Shown piece after piece: positions 8,025 through 17,611 of a DNA stretch of 33,337 nucleotides. Location of the stretch: contig NZ_AZGO01000053.1 in assembly GCF_001435345.1 (NCBI RefSeq), positions 1 through 33,337 of the forward strand, written 5' to 3'. The notes under the pieces are model-generated. The model was not told the origin of the DNA, did no database searches, and saw nothing but the letters and a program-made list of their open reading frames with translations. This DNA comes from Limosilactobacillus pontis DSM 8475 (lineage in GTDB: Bacteria; Bacillota; Bacilli; Lactobacillales; Lactobacillaceae). How positions within the stretch are numbered: the first letter of the stretch is position 1; every line of letters starts with the position of its first letter. The position numbers and the translations under genes are program-made.

Positions 8025-10436
8025 TTACTTAAGACCCTTCCAAGTCCAGTTAGTAACTTCTGGTAAGTCCTTACCTTCTGAACGGATGAAGTGGTTGTGC
8101 TTGTTGATCATGTTGTCCATCTTGGCAACAAAGGCAGCACTCTTCTGTTCGTAGCCAGGTACGCTTTGGATAGCGTCCTTAGCAAGGTGGAAGCGGTCAA
8201 GCTCGTTCAGTACACGCATATCGAATGGCGTGGTGATATCACCATTTTCTTCGTATGAGTGGATGTGAACGTTGCGGTTTGCACGATCGAAGAACAGAGC
8301 TTGGATCATGTCACGGAAACCGTGCCATGCAAAGATAACTGGCTTGTCGGTCGTGAAGTAACGGTTGAACTCAGCGTCAGTCAGGCCTTCTGGGTTCTTG
8401 TCGGTCTTCATCAGCTTCATGATTTCCACGATGTTGATGTAACGGATCTTCAGTTCAGGGAAGTTGTCGTGAAGAAGGTCGATAGCGGCAAGTGCTTCTT
8501 CAGTTGGTTCAGTACCGGAGGAAGCGAAGACAACATCTGGTTCGCTACCTTGGTCAGTAGAAGCCCAGTCGATGTAACCAAGACCATTGCCAACCAGTTC
8601 AGTAGCTTCGTCAATGGAGAACCATTGTGCACGTGGGTGCTTGGAAGTTACAAAGATGTTGATGCATTCTTGGCCGTTGAAGGCCTTGTTGGAAACAGCC
8701 AACAGTGAGTTAGTATCAGCTGGCAGGTATTCCTTGACGAGGTCTGGACGTTCCTTTTCGAACATGTGAGTCAGCAGACCTGGATCTTGGTGAGTGTAAC
8801 CGTTGTGGTCTTGTTGGAATACCGTTGAAGTATCAACGAAGTTCAGTGCTGGGTATTGCTTACGCCAGTAGAGGTCCTTAGCCTTCCGTAACCACTTCAT
8901 GTGTTGAGTCAGCATGGAGTCAACAACACGACCGAATGATTCGTAGGTTGCGAAGAAGCCGTGACGACCAGTCAGGGTGTAACCTTCAAGGAAACCTTCA
9001 GCCTGGTGTTCGGACAATTGTGAGTCGATCACACGACCGGAACGAGCGAGGTCTTCGTCGTTTGGTTCGTGGATGCCTTCCATCCATTGACGCTTGTCGT
9101 TGTCCAACAGAGCGTAAAGACGGTTAGACTTGGATTCGTCAGGGCCAAAGCCACGGAAGGTTTCTGGGTTCAGTTCTGCCATCTTGCTGAGGTACTTACC
9201 CCATTCAAGCATGTCTTGCTTTACAACCGTACCTGGCTTTTGAACATCAACAGCGAAGTCACGGTAGTTAGGCAGGATCAGCGGCTTAGGATCCTTACCA
9301 CCATTGGTGATTGGGTTCATAGCCATCCGCTTGTCGCCATCTGGCGTGTTTTCTTCAACCAGCGGAACTGGGTGACCGTTTTCGTCGAACAGTTCTTCTG
9401 GCTTGTAGGACTTCATCCAGTCAACAAGCATGTCCTTGTGTTCCATGTCATCTTGTGATACCGGAATAGGAATCTGGTGAGCACGGAATGAGTTTTCAAT
9501 TGGGTTACCATCCAAGTCCTTCTTTGGACCAGTCCAGCCCTTTGGAACCCGGAAGATGATCATTGGCCATTGTGGCAAGGAGTCATCGTTGTTTTCACGG
9601 GCGTTCTTTTGGATTGCCTTGATGTCTTCGATGGCCTTGTCCATGATCTTAGCCATTTCTTCGTGAATCTGCATGTGGTCCTTGTAACCGTCGAATTCGC
9701 CACCACGGTCAGCGTCCTTGTATGCAGAAACGAAGTATGGCTTCCAGCCCATTCCTTCGAAGTACTTAGTAAGTTCTTCGTCGCTCATCCGTGAAAGGAT
9801 CGTTGGGTTAGAAATCTTGAAACCGTTGATTTGGATGATTGGTAATACGGCACCATCCTTGATTGGGTTGATGAACTTGTCTGAGAACCATGAAGCAGCC
9901 AGTGGGCCGGTTTCAGCTTCACCATCACCGATTTCAACAGCAGCGATAACGTCTGGGTTATCTAAGATCGCACCAACACCGTGGGAAAGGGAGTAACCTA
10001 ATTCCCCACCTTCGTGGATTGAACCAGGAACTTCTGGTGCGGCGTGTGAAGCAGTCCCACCTGGGAAACTGAAGTGCTTGAACAGCTTAGCCATACCTGC
10101 TTCATCCTGAGTAAATTCAGGGTAAATTTCAGTGTATGAACCGTCCAGGTAAGAGTTGTTCATCATAACTTGGCCACCGTGACCGGAACCTTCGATGTAG
10201 AACATGTCCAGACCGTACTTCTTGATAACCCGGTTTAAGTGGGCGTAAATGAAGTTTTGTGGGGCAATCGTACCCCAGTGACCAATTGGCTTTGGCTTAA
10301 CGTCTTCAGCCTTCAATGGCCGACGTAACAGCGGGTCGTTCATTAAGAACAGGGTACCTGCACTCAGGTAGTTAGCGGCACGCCAGTAAGCGTCAACACT
10401 TTCCAAGTATTGCTTGGAATCGTAATCTACTGCCAT
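8025..10436 (-). CDS. xpkA: Xylulose-5-phosphate/fructose-6-phosphate phosphoketolase
   Basis: An 803-residue ThDP enzyme and the key step of heterolactic fermentation. It cleaves xylulose-5-phosphate with phosphate to acetyl phosphate and glyceraldehyde-3-phosphate. The sequence shows SGHGGQ (84-89), a ThDP/Mg segment starting GDGEAETG (170-177) with an Asn at 190, and a GFGPDE motif. The length is typical. I chose ATG 10436 because AAGGAG lies 10 nt upstream; the upstream in-frame extension to 10487 runs through the ribosome-binding site. The codons differ visibly from neighbouring genes (more A- and T-ended), as expected for a very highly expressed gene. It is monocistronic, with its own promoter and terminator. 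Zwf and Gnd, which supply its substrate pathway, are encoded at 26.5-29.5 kb. Confidence 0.97.
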   Translation of the reverse strand: MAVDYDSKQYLESVDAYWRAANYLSAGTLFLMNDPLLRRPLKAEDVKPKPIGHWGTIAPQNFIYAHLNRVIKKYGLDMFYIEGSGHGGQVMMNNSYLDGSYTEIYPEFTQDEAGMAKLFKHFSFPGGTASHAAPEVPGSIHEGGELGYSLSHGVGAILDNPDVIAAVEIGDGEAETGPLAASWFSDKFINPIKDGAVLPIIQINGFKISNPTILSRMSDEELTKYFEGMGWKPYFVSAYKDADRGGEFDGYKDHMQIHEEMAKIMDKAIEDIKAIQKNARENNDDSLPQWPMIIFRVPKGWTGPKKDLDGNPIENSFRAHQIPIPVSQDDMEHKDMLVDWMKSYKPEELFDENGHPVPLVEENTPDGDKRMAMNPITNGGKDPKPLILPNYRDFAVDVQKPGTVVKQDMLEWGKYLSKMAELNPETFRGFGPDESKSNRLYALLDNDKRQWMEGIHEPNDEDLARSGRVIDSQLSEHQAEGFLEGYTLTGRHGFFATYESFGRVVDSMLTQHMKWLRKAKDLYWRKQYPALNFVDTSTVFQQDHNGYTHQDPGLLTHMFEKERPDLVKEYLPADTNSLLAVSNKAFNGQECINIFVTSKHPRAQWFSIDEATELVGNGLGYIDWASTDQGSEPDVVFASSGTEPTEEALAAIDLLHDNFPELKIRYINIVEIMKLMKTDKNPEGLTDAEFNRYFTTDKPVIFAWHGFRDMIQALFFDRANRNVHIHSYEENGDITTPFDMRVLNELDRFHLAKDAIQSVPGYEQKSAAFVAKMDNMINKHNHFIRSEGKDLPEVTNWTWKGLK

Positions 10437-10517
10437 CAAAAATACACTCCTTCTGAATAAATAAATACGTTCGTGTAATTCAAACAACTAACGTAAATCA
10501 TTCAATTTACATTCTTT

Positions 10518-10545
10518 ATGATAAACCCTTTTTGTTTAAAGTCAA
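10518..10545 (-). promoter_or_regulatory. Promoter of xpkA
   Basis: On the minus strand: -35 TTGACT (10540-10545), 16-nt spacer, -10 TATCAT (10518-10523), about 80 nt upstream of the xpkA ATG. The 286-bp gap 10437-10722 holds this promoter and the -10 of the divergent acyltransferase gene, and no gene. Confidence 0.6.
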
Positions 10546-10678
10546 CCTTTTTGAAAATTGATACGGTCCAATTTCCAAACTTTTAGTTTCCTTAAGATTT
10601 TCTCCGCAAGATCTTCATAAACATAACCGGACTGACGGTGAAATAAGCCTCTCCTATTCCCTTCATTGGTGAATATCC

Positions 10679-10684
10679 TATAAT
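10679..10684 (+). promoter_or_regulatory. -10 box of the acyltransferase gene
   Basis: A perfect TATAAT 38 nt before the TTG start of the acyltransferase gene. No convincing -35 is present. Confidence 0.4.
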
Positions 10685-10722
10685 AGGAATGTTGAAAATC
10701 TTTTGGAAAGGAAGTCATTATT

Positions 10723-11835
10723 TTGGATCATTTAGGGGCCAACAGCCAAGCCGATATCGGCGACTTTGCGAAGATGTTCGCCGTCACCACGGTGATGATT
10801 CAATCGGTGATCACCTTTTTGATGAGCAGCCGACTGGCAATCGGCCAGCAGTTCTTCCTCGGTGGTTTCTATGAGCTAGCCAAGTTTAGTGCTTCCGCCT
10901 TCATCTTCGGGATTCTCTTCTCGACAATCCGGACCCACCCGGAAGCGAGTTGGCACAACTACCCCGGTTTCATGCGCAATCGCTGGCACGTCCTCTTCGT
11001 CCCCTCGATCCTGTGGACGGCGGTCTACCTAATCTTTGTCCCCCAGCTCCAACAGCACGGCCACTACCACAACTGGGCGGAATTTGCCTGGCAGTTCGTC
11101 AACGGCAACGCGGCGCCCCACCTCTGGTACAACGTGATGATGCTCCAGTTCATTATCATCATGCCCCTCTTCTGGACTCTGGCCCGCTGGATTGACCACC
11201 GCTGGAGCCGCGGCCTGGCTGTCTTCGCCCTTGCCCTAGTCTTCGAGCTCAGCTGGCACCTGGTCTACGCACTTCAGGTCTTCCACGGGCCAAAAGCCCA
11301 GCGTTGGTACCTGCTCGACCGGGTATTCCCCAGCTTCCTGATCTTTGCCGTCACCGGAACCGTTCTCTGGCAGTGCTCCCCGACGCTGACGCACTTTCTC
11401 AAGCACCACTGGCTGAGCCAGATCATCCTCTGGCTGGCCCTTTTCTACTACGTGACCTTAAATTTCTTCAGCTACGGGACCCCGGTCCGGCTCACCAACG
11501 CTCCTTACTACCTGCCGTCGATGATTTTCTACAACCTCGCCACCATTGGGCTAATTACTACCTTCGCCCTCTACATGCAGAAGTACCGTAACCAGTGGCT
11601 ACCGCTGGTTCACTGGGTTGCCCTCTACGCACACCGGGCCTACCTCTCCCACGTCTTCTGGCTCTACTGGTGCTGGCGGCTGCTGGCCCCGCTGCACTGG
11701 CCACTCATGATCCGCTTCCCATTATTGGTCGTGCTAACGGTTGGCCTGGCCTTCCTGTCAGCGTTTGGTTTCCACCTGCTCTGGGTCGGGATCAAGGACT
11801 TGCTGGGGATTCACCGCCACCTGGCCAACGGTTGA
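10723..11835 (+). CDS. Acyltransferase family 3 membrane protein
   Basis: A 370-residue polytopic protein resembling the membrane acyltransferase 3 family (OatA/WecH-like), which moves acyl groups onto envelope sugars or polymers. About ten hydrophobic segments are visible, with the charged linkers and His residues typical of the family (for example RTHPEASW, FMRNRWHVL). There is no C-terminal SGNH extracellular domain, so any O-acetylation would rely on the membrane part alone. The start is TTG, preceded by AAGGAAG 9-10 nt away; the next ATG is at codon 18. The gene stands alone. The substrate is unknown. Confidence 0.8.
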   Translation: MDHLGANSQADIGDFAKMFAVTTVMIQSVITFLMSSRLAIGQQFFLGGFYELAKFSASAFIFGILFSTIRTHPEASWHNYPGFMRNRWHVLFVPSILWTAVYLIFVPQLQQHGHYHNWAEFAWQFVNGNAAPHLWYNVMMLQFIIIMPLFWTLARWIDHRWSRGLAVFALALVFELSWHLVYALQVFHGPKAQRWYLLDRVFPSFLIFAVTGTVLWQCSPTLTHFLKHHWLSQIILWLALFYYVTLNFFSYGTPVRLTNAPYYLPSMIFYNLATIGLITTFALYMQKYRNQWLPLVHWVALYAHRAYLSHVFWLYWCWRLLAPLHWPLMIRFPLLVVLTVGLAFLSAFGFHLLWVGIKDLLGIHRHLANG

Positions 11836-11842
11836 GTTACAA

Positions 11843-11887
11843 AACGGGCACGCGCTCCTTCATTAAATGAAAGGCCGCGTGCCCGTT
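11843..11887. terminator. Bidirectional terminator
   Basis: Twelve-bp perfect arms AACGGGCACGCG (11843-11854) and CGCGTGCCCGTT (11876-11887), with a further inner stem. It lies between the convergent acyltransferase and GntR genes. Confidence 0.85.
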
Positions 11888-11894
11888 ATTTGCT

Positions 11895-12626
11895 TTACCG
11901 CTCCTGGTCCAGATTGACGAAGGTGCTGTACTTCATGTAGCGGTAGTGAATTCGCATGTTGGAGACCTCAAACGGCGTCCCGTCGTCGAGGAAGAAGACC
12001 CCACCCATTAAACCAACCGGCTCGGTGGCCTGTAGGTCGAGTAGGAGCTGGTCGTCGGCACTGGAGGGGGCAACACTGATTGTCATGAAGGACTTGGTGA
12101 CCCGCTTGCCCTTGCTCTCCTCCAGGTAGTTGAAGATCGAGTTGTCGACGATTGCCGGCGATAGGGTCGGCAGGATCTTGATCGGGATGAAGCCGGTCTC
12201 GATCATGAAAGGCTGCTGGTCGATCAGCCGCAGCCGTTTGATTTGGTAGACAAAATCATTATCATTAAGGAAGAGTTCCTCTTGAACGTCGGGGTTGGCG
12301 GGCACCACCTGGTAGTCGAGCAGTTTGATGCTCTGCTTCTTGCCGTCAAGCTGGAAGCTGTCGGTGACCCCCAGGTTGCTCCCCTCGTAATGGAAGAGCG
12401 ACTGGTTCTTCAGGTAGAGGGGGTTAATGAAGGTTCCCGACCCGCGTTTCTTGAAGATAATCCCCTGCTGAGCCAGCACCCCAAGCGCCCGCTTGATCGA
12501 GCTGCGGCTGACCCCGTAGTCATCGCTGAGGGTGCGCTCATCGGGCAGGCGCATCCCCGGATACTGATTTTTTAGGATTTTTTGTTTTATATCACGCATC
12601 ACGGAGCGATATACTAAATCTGCCAT
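11895..12626 (-). CDS. GntR/HutC-family transcriptional regulator with UTRA domain
   Basis: A 243-residue regulator. An N-terminal GntR winged helix (about residues 1-75) contains LPDERTLSDDYGVSRSSIKR and the wing KKRGSGTFI. A UTRA effector-binding domain follows (about 95-240). HutC-subfamily proteins usually sense sugar phosphates or related metabolites. ATG at 12626 has GAGGAG 8 nt upstream; a longer in-frame reading to 12830 would cross the divergent gene and is rejected. It is divergent from ybaK, with no adjacent sugar operon that would reveal its target. Confidence 0.9.
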   Translation of the reverse strand: MADLVYRSVMRDIKQKILKNQYPGMRLPDERTLSDDYGVSRSSIKRALGVLAQQGIIFKKRGSGTFINPLYLKNQSLFHYEGSNLGVTDSFQLDGKKQSIKLLDYQVVPANPDVQEELFLNDNDFVYQIKRLRLIDQQPFMIETGFIPIKILPTLSPAIVDNSIFNYLEESKGKRVTKSFMTISVAPSSADDQLLLDLQATEPVGLMGGVFFLDDGTPFEVSNMRIHYRYMKYSTFVNLDQER

Positions 12627-12759
12627 GTAATTAACTCCTCGGACCAATAGATTAATTTTTACGATTAACTTCACTTCCCAGTATAACAGAACCTGCCATA
12701 ATTGGTACCTTATCGTTAAAAATTGGTCCGTTCCAGAAATGAAAGGATGCAGAACCGCA

Positions 12760-13266
12760 ATGAGTAAGAAGAACAAGAAGAGCAAGCTGAAGAAGACCCA
12801 GGTGGAACAAATCCTGGACAAGAACCACATTGCTTATGAACAAAAGGAGTTCCCGACTCATCAGGACGGGGACGTACGGACAATGACCGTCGACCACACC
12901 GGCATCGACGAGCATAACATCTACAAGACCCTGGTCCTCTCCGGGCCGACCACCGGACCACTGGTCGGCGTCGTGCCGATCGACAGCCATCTGGACGAGA
13001 AGGCCCTGGCCAAGGTCTCCGGCAATAAGAAGGTCGAGATGGTCCCCCTCAAGAAACTGCTGAAGACGACCGGCTACGTCCACGGCGCCAACACCCCGGT
13101 CGGTATCTACGAAAAGCACCATTACCCGATCTTCATTGACAATGCCGCCCGACAGCAGGGGGACATCTACGTTTCCTCCGGCAAGATCGGCCGGTCTGTA
13201 CGGGTCAATGCCGAAGACCTGGCCAAGCTAGTTCACGCCGAGTTTGCCGACCTGGAACAGAAGTAA
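12760..13266 (+). CDS. ybaK: Aminoacyl-tRNA deacylase, YbaK/EbsC family
   Basis: A 168-residue YbaK-type editing protein, expected to hydrolyse Cys-tRNA(Pro) or similar mischarged tRNA. A basic N-terminus precedes the domain, which shows KTLVLSG, GVVPID and a C-terminal VSSGKIGRSV characteristic of the family. I prefer ATG 12760, where AAAGGA lies 12 nt upstream, over ATG 12739, which has no ribosome-binding site. It is divergent from the GntR gene and 73 nt upstream of pepD, perhaps co-transcribed. Confidence 0.9.
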   Translation: MSKKNKKSKLKKTQVEQILDKNHIAYEQKEFPTHQDGDVRTMTVDHTGIDEHNIYKTLVLSGPTTGPLVGVVPIDSHLDEKALAKVSGNKKVEMVPLKKLLKTTGYVHGANTPVGIYEKHHYPIFIDNAARQQGDIYVSSGKIGRSVRVNAEDLAKLVHAEFADLEQK

Positions 13267-13339
13267 TTCAATTGACCGTCAATTAATAGACGCCTAAAAT
13301 GTAATTTGTAACTTAGATTTTGAGAAAGGTTCTGACGAA

Positions 13340-14773
13340 ATGAAGAAAAACCTGTCTGCCTGCACGACGGTGTTAGTTGGTAAGGATGCCACCATCGATG
13401 GTTCCACCATGGCCGCCCGCAACGACGATACCTTTGGTCCCCTAAACCCGATGAAGCTGGTTGCCTACCCGGCCTACCACAATCACCCCAACCAGGTGAA
13501 GGCCTACCTGAACAAGTGCGTGGTTGACCGTCCCGCCGATGGCTACCGCTACCAGGGAACGCCAAACATCGACTACGTTCACCAGGGGATCTTCGACGAG
13601 AGTGGCTTCAACGAGAAAAACGTCGGCATGAGCGCCACGGAGAGCGTCTATGCCAACGAGCGCGTTCTCTCCTGTGACCCGCTGAACACGGAGAGTGGGA
13701 TCAACGAGGACCTGATCGTTGCTGCCACCCTGCCCTTCATCGACAGCGCCAAGGATGGGGTTACCTACCTTGGTGGGCTGATCAAGAAGTACGGTTCCGC
13801 CGAAGGGAACGGGGTCATCTTCTCCGACAAGAATGATATCTGGTATATGGAAATTGTCACCGGTCACCACTGGGTTGCCGAACGGATCCCCGACGACGCC
13901 TACGCGGTCACCGGGAACCGGATTGCCATCCAACAGGTCGACTTTGACGACACCGACAACTTTATGTGGTCCGAAGGGATCCGGGAGTTCGTCGAAAGCA
14001 ACCACCTCAACCCGGACAAGCATGGCTGGAACTTCCGCCACATCTTCGGCACGGCCGACGTCTTTGACCAGCACTACAACACGCCACGGCAATGGTTCGG
14101 CCACAAGCTGCTCAACCCTGGCGTTGACCAGGATCCACTGGACTTCGACCTGCCATTCATCATGCGGACCGACCACAAGATTGCCTTAGAGGACGTTGAA
14201 AAGGTCCTCAGTAGCCACTACCAGGGCACCCCATATGATCCACTGGGCCACGGCACCGAGGAAGAAAAGCACCTCTTCCGGCCGATCTCGCTTAACCGGA
14301 CCCAGAACTCCCACGTCCTGCAGGTTCGTCCCGACCTTCCCGAGGCCGCTTCCACGATCCTGTGGATGAGCTTTGGCGTTCCAACCTTCACCCCATACGT
14401 GCCGTTCTTCGGCAATGCGGATGACATCGACGTTTCATATCGGGAGACACCAATGAAGCTCGACATGAGCCTGAAGAGTGCCTACTGGATGTACCGGGCC
14501 CTGTCAATGATCGTCGAGTCCCACCACGCCGAATTTGCCAAGGAGGACCTGGACTACCTCAAAGATGCCCGGGAATACCTCTACCGCTGGGTCAACCAGA
14601 CCGCCCCGCAAGCCGCCGGAATGGATGACAAACAGGCCAGTGAGTTCCTGAGTACGGAATCCCACAAGATGGTCGCCGAGATGGCTAAGCGGACCAAGGC
14701 CCTGATGGCCCAACTGATCATGCACGGTCTCGAGCTCTCCAAGCTGACCTTCATCATGGACAAGAACCTGTAA
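13340..14773 (+). CDS. pepD: C69-family dipeptidase (PepD type)
   Basis: A 477-residue Ntn-hydrolase dipeptidase of peptidase family C69, releasing amino acids from dipeptides in the cytoplasm. The N-terminal ACTTVLVGK places the likely nucleophile at Cys8, after which family members are often processed or are active directly. GSTMAARNDD follows, as in Lactobacillus PepD enzymes, and the length is normal. AGAAAGG lies upstream of ATG 13340. A hairpin terminator follows the stop. The antisense reading frame of the neighbouring oxidoreductase runs into its 3' end because of a frameshift (see findings). Confidence 0.93.
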   Translation: MKKNLSACTTVLVGKDATIDGSTMAARNDDTFGPLNPMKLVAYPAYHNHPNQVKAYLNKCVVDRPADGYRYQGTPNIDYVHQGIFDESGFNEKNVGMSATESVYANERVLSCDPLNTESGINEDLIVAATLPFIDSAKDGVTYLGGLIKKYGSAEGNGVIFSDKNDIWYMEIVTGHHWVAERIPDDAYAVTGNRIAIQQVDFDDTDNFMWSEGIREFVESNHLNPDKHGWNFRHIFGTADVFDQHYNTPRQWFGHKLLNPGVDQDPLDFDLPFIMRTDHKIALEDVEKVLSSHYQGTPYDPLGHGTEEEKHLFRPISLNRTQNSHVLQVRPDLPEAASTILWMSFGVPTFTPYVPFFGNADDIDVSYRETPMKLDMSLKSAYWMYRALSMIVESHHAEFAKEDLDYLKDAREYLYRWVNQTAPQAAGMDDKQASEFLSTESHKMVAEMAKRTKALMAQLIMHGLELSKLTFIMDKNL

Positions 14774-14774
14774 T

Positions 14775-14825
14775 AACGAATTAAGCGCCAAGCTGGCCGA
14801 GAAGCTAGCTTGACGCTTTTTCGTT
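14775..14825. terminator. Bidirectional terminator after pepD
   Basis: The outer arms AACGAA and TTCGTT flank a stem of AAGCG-CAAGCT and AGCTTG-CGCTT (one mismatch), with a T-run on the plus strand. It sits between convergent pepD and the MDR gene, whose expected stop codon (14824-14826) touches its edge. Confidence 0.75.
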
Positions 14826-15778
14826 ACAACAAGACAATTACCTTGCCGAAGGAATGCCGCCCCCTCCAAGAAGGCATGGGCAGCAGCCACCTGGTCCAGG
14901 CGAAAAATCCTGGTTGGCTTGACTGCTACATGCTTTTCCTCAATCAGTTGGAGCATTCGATTCAGCTTTGTACCATCAACGTTACCCGAGTAGAAGCTGG
15001 TGAGGTAGGCATTGGGCGCGATGTCCATGATCGGGTCGAACTGCGGCAGGTACCACTGGTTGCCCAACTCGCCAGTGGAGCAGACAATCCCGCCAGCTTC
15101 GGTATGCTTGAAGCTATCCTTGACCGTAGCTGGGCCGATCAGCTCAAAGATCTTGGTAAACTTGCGAGCCGTCTGGAGCTCGCCTTCGTGGTCCACGATC
15201 ACCTCGTCGAAACCCTGGTCGACTAGTAGGGACTTCTTGGCCGGGCTCCTGGTGGTTGCGGCAACTCGAATTCCCGAATAACAGGCCTTAGCCAGGTTGA
15301 GGAAGGCCACCCCGCCCCCGCTCGTGGCCCCGCGGACGAGGACATCGTCGTCCGGGGTCAGGCGCAGGTTCAGCATGGAACCATAGGCGGTGTAATAGGT
15401 CTCCGGGACCGTCGCCAGGGTCGCCCAGTCGAGATCGGTAGTCACCGAGTAAACCTGGTCATTGGGCACCAGAACGTACTCAGCATATGAGCCATCAAAC
15501 GCCCGACCCATCTCACCCATGATCGAGACCACTCGCTGGCCGACCGGTAAGTGGGCGGGATCCGTCGACTCGGCGATCACGCCCACGCACTCAATCCCCA
15601 GAATCCGCGGGAACTTAACCGTGGGCGACAGGCCCTTTCGGGTGAAGATCTCCGAGTGGTTGATCCCGAAGCCCTTGACCTTCACCAGGGACCAACCAGG
15701 TCTCACGGTCGGCGTCGGGACAGTCGTATAGACCAGTTTCTCCGGGCCGCCTAGTTCATTTACGACAACAGCTTTCAT
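14824..15778 (-). CDS. Zinc-independent MDR-family oxidoreductase (quinone reductase-like), 3' frameshift
   Basis: A medium-chain dehydrogenase/reductase using NAD(P)H. It has the GroES-like N-terminus starting MKAVVVNELGGPEKL and the nucleotide-binding loop VRGATSGGGVAF, and no zinc-binding Cys cluster. The family C-terminus is expected to read GKVIVLL then TAA at 14824-14826. That reading lies one frame away, because the C5 run at 14860-14864 (G5 on the coding strand) seems to hold one extra base. Repaired, the protein is 317 residues, a normal length. As given, the frame has no stop until 14504, making a 424-residue product that runs antisense into pepD. ATG at 15778 is 9 nt after AAGGAG; ATG 15784 is too close. 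It follows the membrane-protein gene by 16 nt, so they form an operon. Confidence 0.8.
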
Positions 15779-15794
15779 CGGCATCGTCTCCTTT

Positions 15795-16685
15795 CTAAAG
15801 TAAAATAACCACCAGGACCTGGCCCACCACCCAGCAGAGGGCACCGGCCGCCACGAACCAGTTCTCATGCCCGGTCGCATGTCCATAGCGAAAGTCGCTC
15901 TGGTAGCGTTGACAGGCGGCAATCACCAGGGTTCCACTACCGATGGCCAGCCAGGAAAGCCCCCAGCAGATCGCCAGGCGGCTGTAAACGGCCCATATCC
16001 AGAGCTGGGCGATGGTGGCCACTCCCAGGAGGAAGCTGGCAAACAGGGCCGCCAGCACAAAGCCGACCAACAGGTTATAGAGGCCGCTACGCCGAGCAGG
16101 AACCGCGGCCAACAGGCGGGGCAGCTGCCAGCAGACGCTGGCCTGAATCAGCGCCACCAGAATAGCAGCCAACAGCCAACTAAGGCGGTCACTGCTAGCA
16201 AACAGCAACGGGGCCGCCACCGCCGAGAGGGCCAGGGCCCCGCTCCCCAGCCACAGTGACAGGCGACCATGCCGCACCCGGGTCACGACAACAAAGTAGT
16301 TACCGATCCCGGCTACCAACAAGGTCAGCGCCAGCATCAAGGCCGTCAACGACGATAGTTGGCGGGGAAAGAGGATCACTGCTGGTTTTCCCCAGGCGAG
16401 GACGATCGTGCAAATCAGGGCCAGAGCGTTGACCATCGCCAGGTCCTTGTAACGGTTGGCCGCAGTCAACGGTGCATTCTGGTAAATCAGAAGTTGGTTG
16501 GCGCCGCTCGCCACGATCCAGACTACCGCCATCATCAGGGCCAGTTCTACCTGATCACCGGTCGGCCGGACAACAGTAAGCCCGCACCCCCGCAGCATGG
16601 TGACGACGACCCAGTAGCCAGCAAGCCAGGCCAGGGGCAGGTTGGGCATAATGATTAACGGCTGACGAGGCCATTTCTCCTGCAC
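15795..16685 (-). CDS. Polytopic membrane protein of unknown function
   Basis: A 296-residue, very hydrophobic protein with eight or nine predicted transmembrane helices and short loops. I see no family motif I can name. The start is GTG with GGGAG about 9 nt upstream; an overlapping ATG one base further up is in another frame. It is the first gene of a two-gene operon with the MDR oxidoreductase. It is divergent from the TIM-barrel gene, with an operator-like inverted repeat in between. Confidence 0.65.
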   Translation of the reverse strand: MQEKWPRQPLIIMPNLPLAWLAGYWVVVTMLRGCGLTVVRPTGDQVELALMMAVVWIVASGANQLLIYQNAPLTAANRYKDLAMVNALALICTIVLAWGKPAVILFPRQLSSLTALMLALTLLVAGIGNYFVVVTRVRHGRLSLWLGSGALALSAVAAPLLFASSDRLSWLLAAILVALIQASVCWQLPRLLAAVPARRSGLYNLLVGFVLAALFASFLLGVATIAQLWIWAVYSRLAICWGLSWLAIGSGTLVIAACQRYQSDFRYGHATGHENWFVAAGALCWVVGQVLVVILL

Positions 16686-16718
16686 ATCTTTTCACTCCCT
16701 TCTTTTAAAAATAATCTT

Positions 16719-16747
16719 ACCACAATGAAATCTGCTATCATTGAGGT
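16719..16747. promoter_or_regulatory. Operator-like inverted repeat over the promoter of the TIM-barrel gene
   Basis: Ten-bp arms ACCACAATGA and TCATTGAGGT (9 of 10 complementary, 9-nt spacer) flank and cover TGC-TATCAT (16733-16741), an extended -10 for the plus-strand gene at 16777. The divergent membrane-protein operon starts on the other side, so one regulator could control both. Confidence 0.5.
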
Positions 16748-16776
16748 AAGCAACTTTTAACGAAGGAGTCCTATCA

Positions 16777-17610
16777 ATGTTCAAGCCCATTCTCGGCCTC
16801 AAGGGAAGCAGTACCCGCGTTCAGATTGACGACCGCCTGCAGCACCATCCCAGTGTCTACGAATTTTTTACCGCCGCCAGTGACTTCACCCCCGATGGTT
16901 ACCGGCACCTCTATGATGCCATCCAGTATGTCCAATCCCAGGGCATCCACCGGATCATCCTCCACCACCCGATGAAGTTTGGCAACCACCACTCCGACGT
17001 TGTGGCTCCGGAACGGTATTACCCGGACCTCTACCGCTTCATCGAAACGACCACCGAGCAGCTGATCCGACTGGGTCACGACCTCAACGTCCGAGTCCTG
17101 GTCCATGGTGGCTACTCCGGTCCCGAGGTTGAGCACATGGTCAACCTCTACCCGAGTGTCGAGGATGCTCGTCAGGCCGTCTACCATCGTCTGGACCGCT
17201 TCGCTGACGAGGGTGGGGACCAGATCATGTTTGAAAACTCGATTGCCCCCGTCTTTGCCTATGGCCACCCCGACCAGGAGGATGAAATTCTGGCCCACCA
17301 CTACCGGCTGGCCTTCGACACCTCCCACTGTTTCATCGAATTGCACGGTGATAACACCGGCCTCCAACGCTCCCTACGTCACCTAGCCCCGGCCGTCGTC
17401 CACTACCACCTGGTTGACACGATGGGTCAGACCCACGACAGCTTGCAGCTAGGCAAGGGCAAGATCGACTGGGCACCGGTTCTGCCATTGCTCAATCCAG
17501 CAGCCACCAGCATCTACGAGATTAACCTGCACGACCAGGCGAATTGTAAGGAACAGCTGGCCAGCCATGAATACCTGCTAGACATCTACCGGCAACTGAA
17601 GGAGGGCTAA
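16777..17610 (+). CDS. Sugar phosphate isomerase/epimerase-like TIM-barrel protein
   Basis: A 277-residue protein of the xylose isomerase-like/AP endonuclease 2 TIM-barrel superfamily. The putative divalent-metal ligands fall where expected: E153 in MFENS, D181 and H184 in AFDTSH, H211 in HYHLVD and E248 in YEIN. HDSLQLGKGKIDW follows, typical of the barrel's C-terminal side. The substrate cannot be told; a sugar isomerase/epimerase or a DNA-repair-like role are both possible for this fold. The start follows an AAGGAG site. The stop is one base before the ATG of the AI-2E-family gene, so the two are co-translated. Confidence 0.8.
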   Translation: MFKPILGLKGSSTRVQIDDRLQHHPSVYEFFTAASDFTPDGYRHLYDAIQYVQSQGIHRIILHHPMKFGNHHSDVVAPERYYPDLYRFIETTTEQLIRLGHDLNVRVLVHGGYSGPEVEHMVNLYPSVEDARQAVYHRLDRFADEGGDQIMFENSIAPVFAYGHPDQEDEILAHHYRLAFDTSHCFIELHGDNTGLQRSLRHLAPAVVHYHLVDTMGQTHDSLQLGKGKIDWAPVLPLLNPAATSIYEINLHDQANCKEQLASHEYLLDIYRQLKEG

Positions 17611-17611
17611 C

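Noticed and set aside
14504-14823. C-terminal extension of the MDR oxidoreductase antisense to pepD
   Set aside because: It follows a one-base homopolymer shift; the family's normal C-terminus and stop lie in the adjacent frame at 14824.
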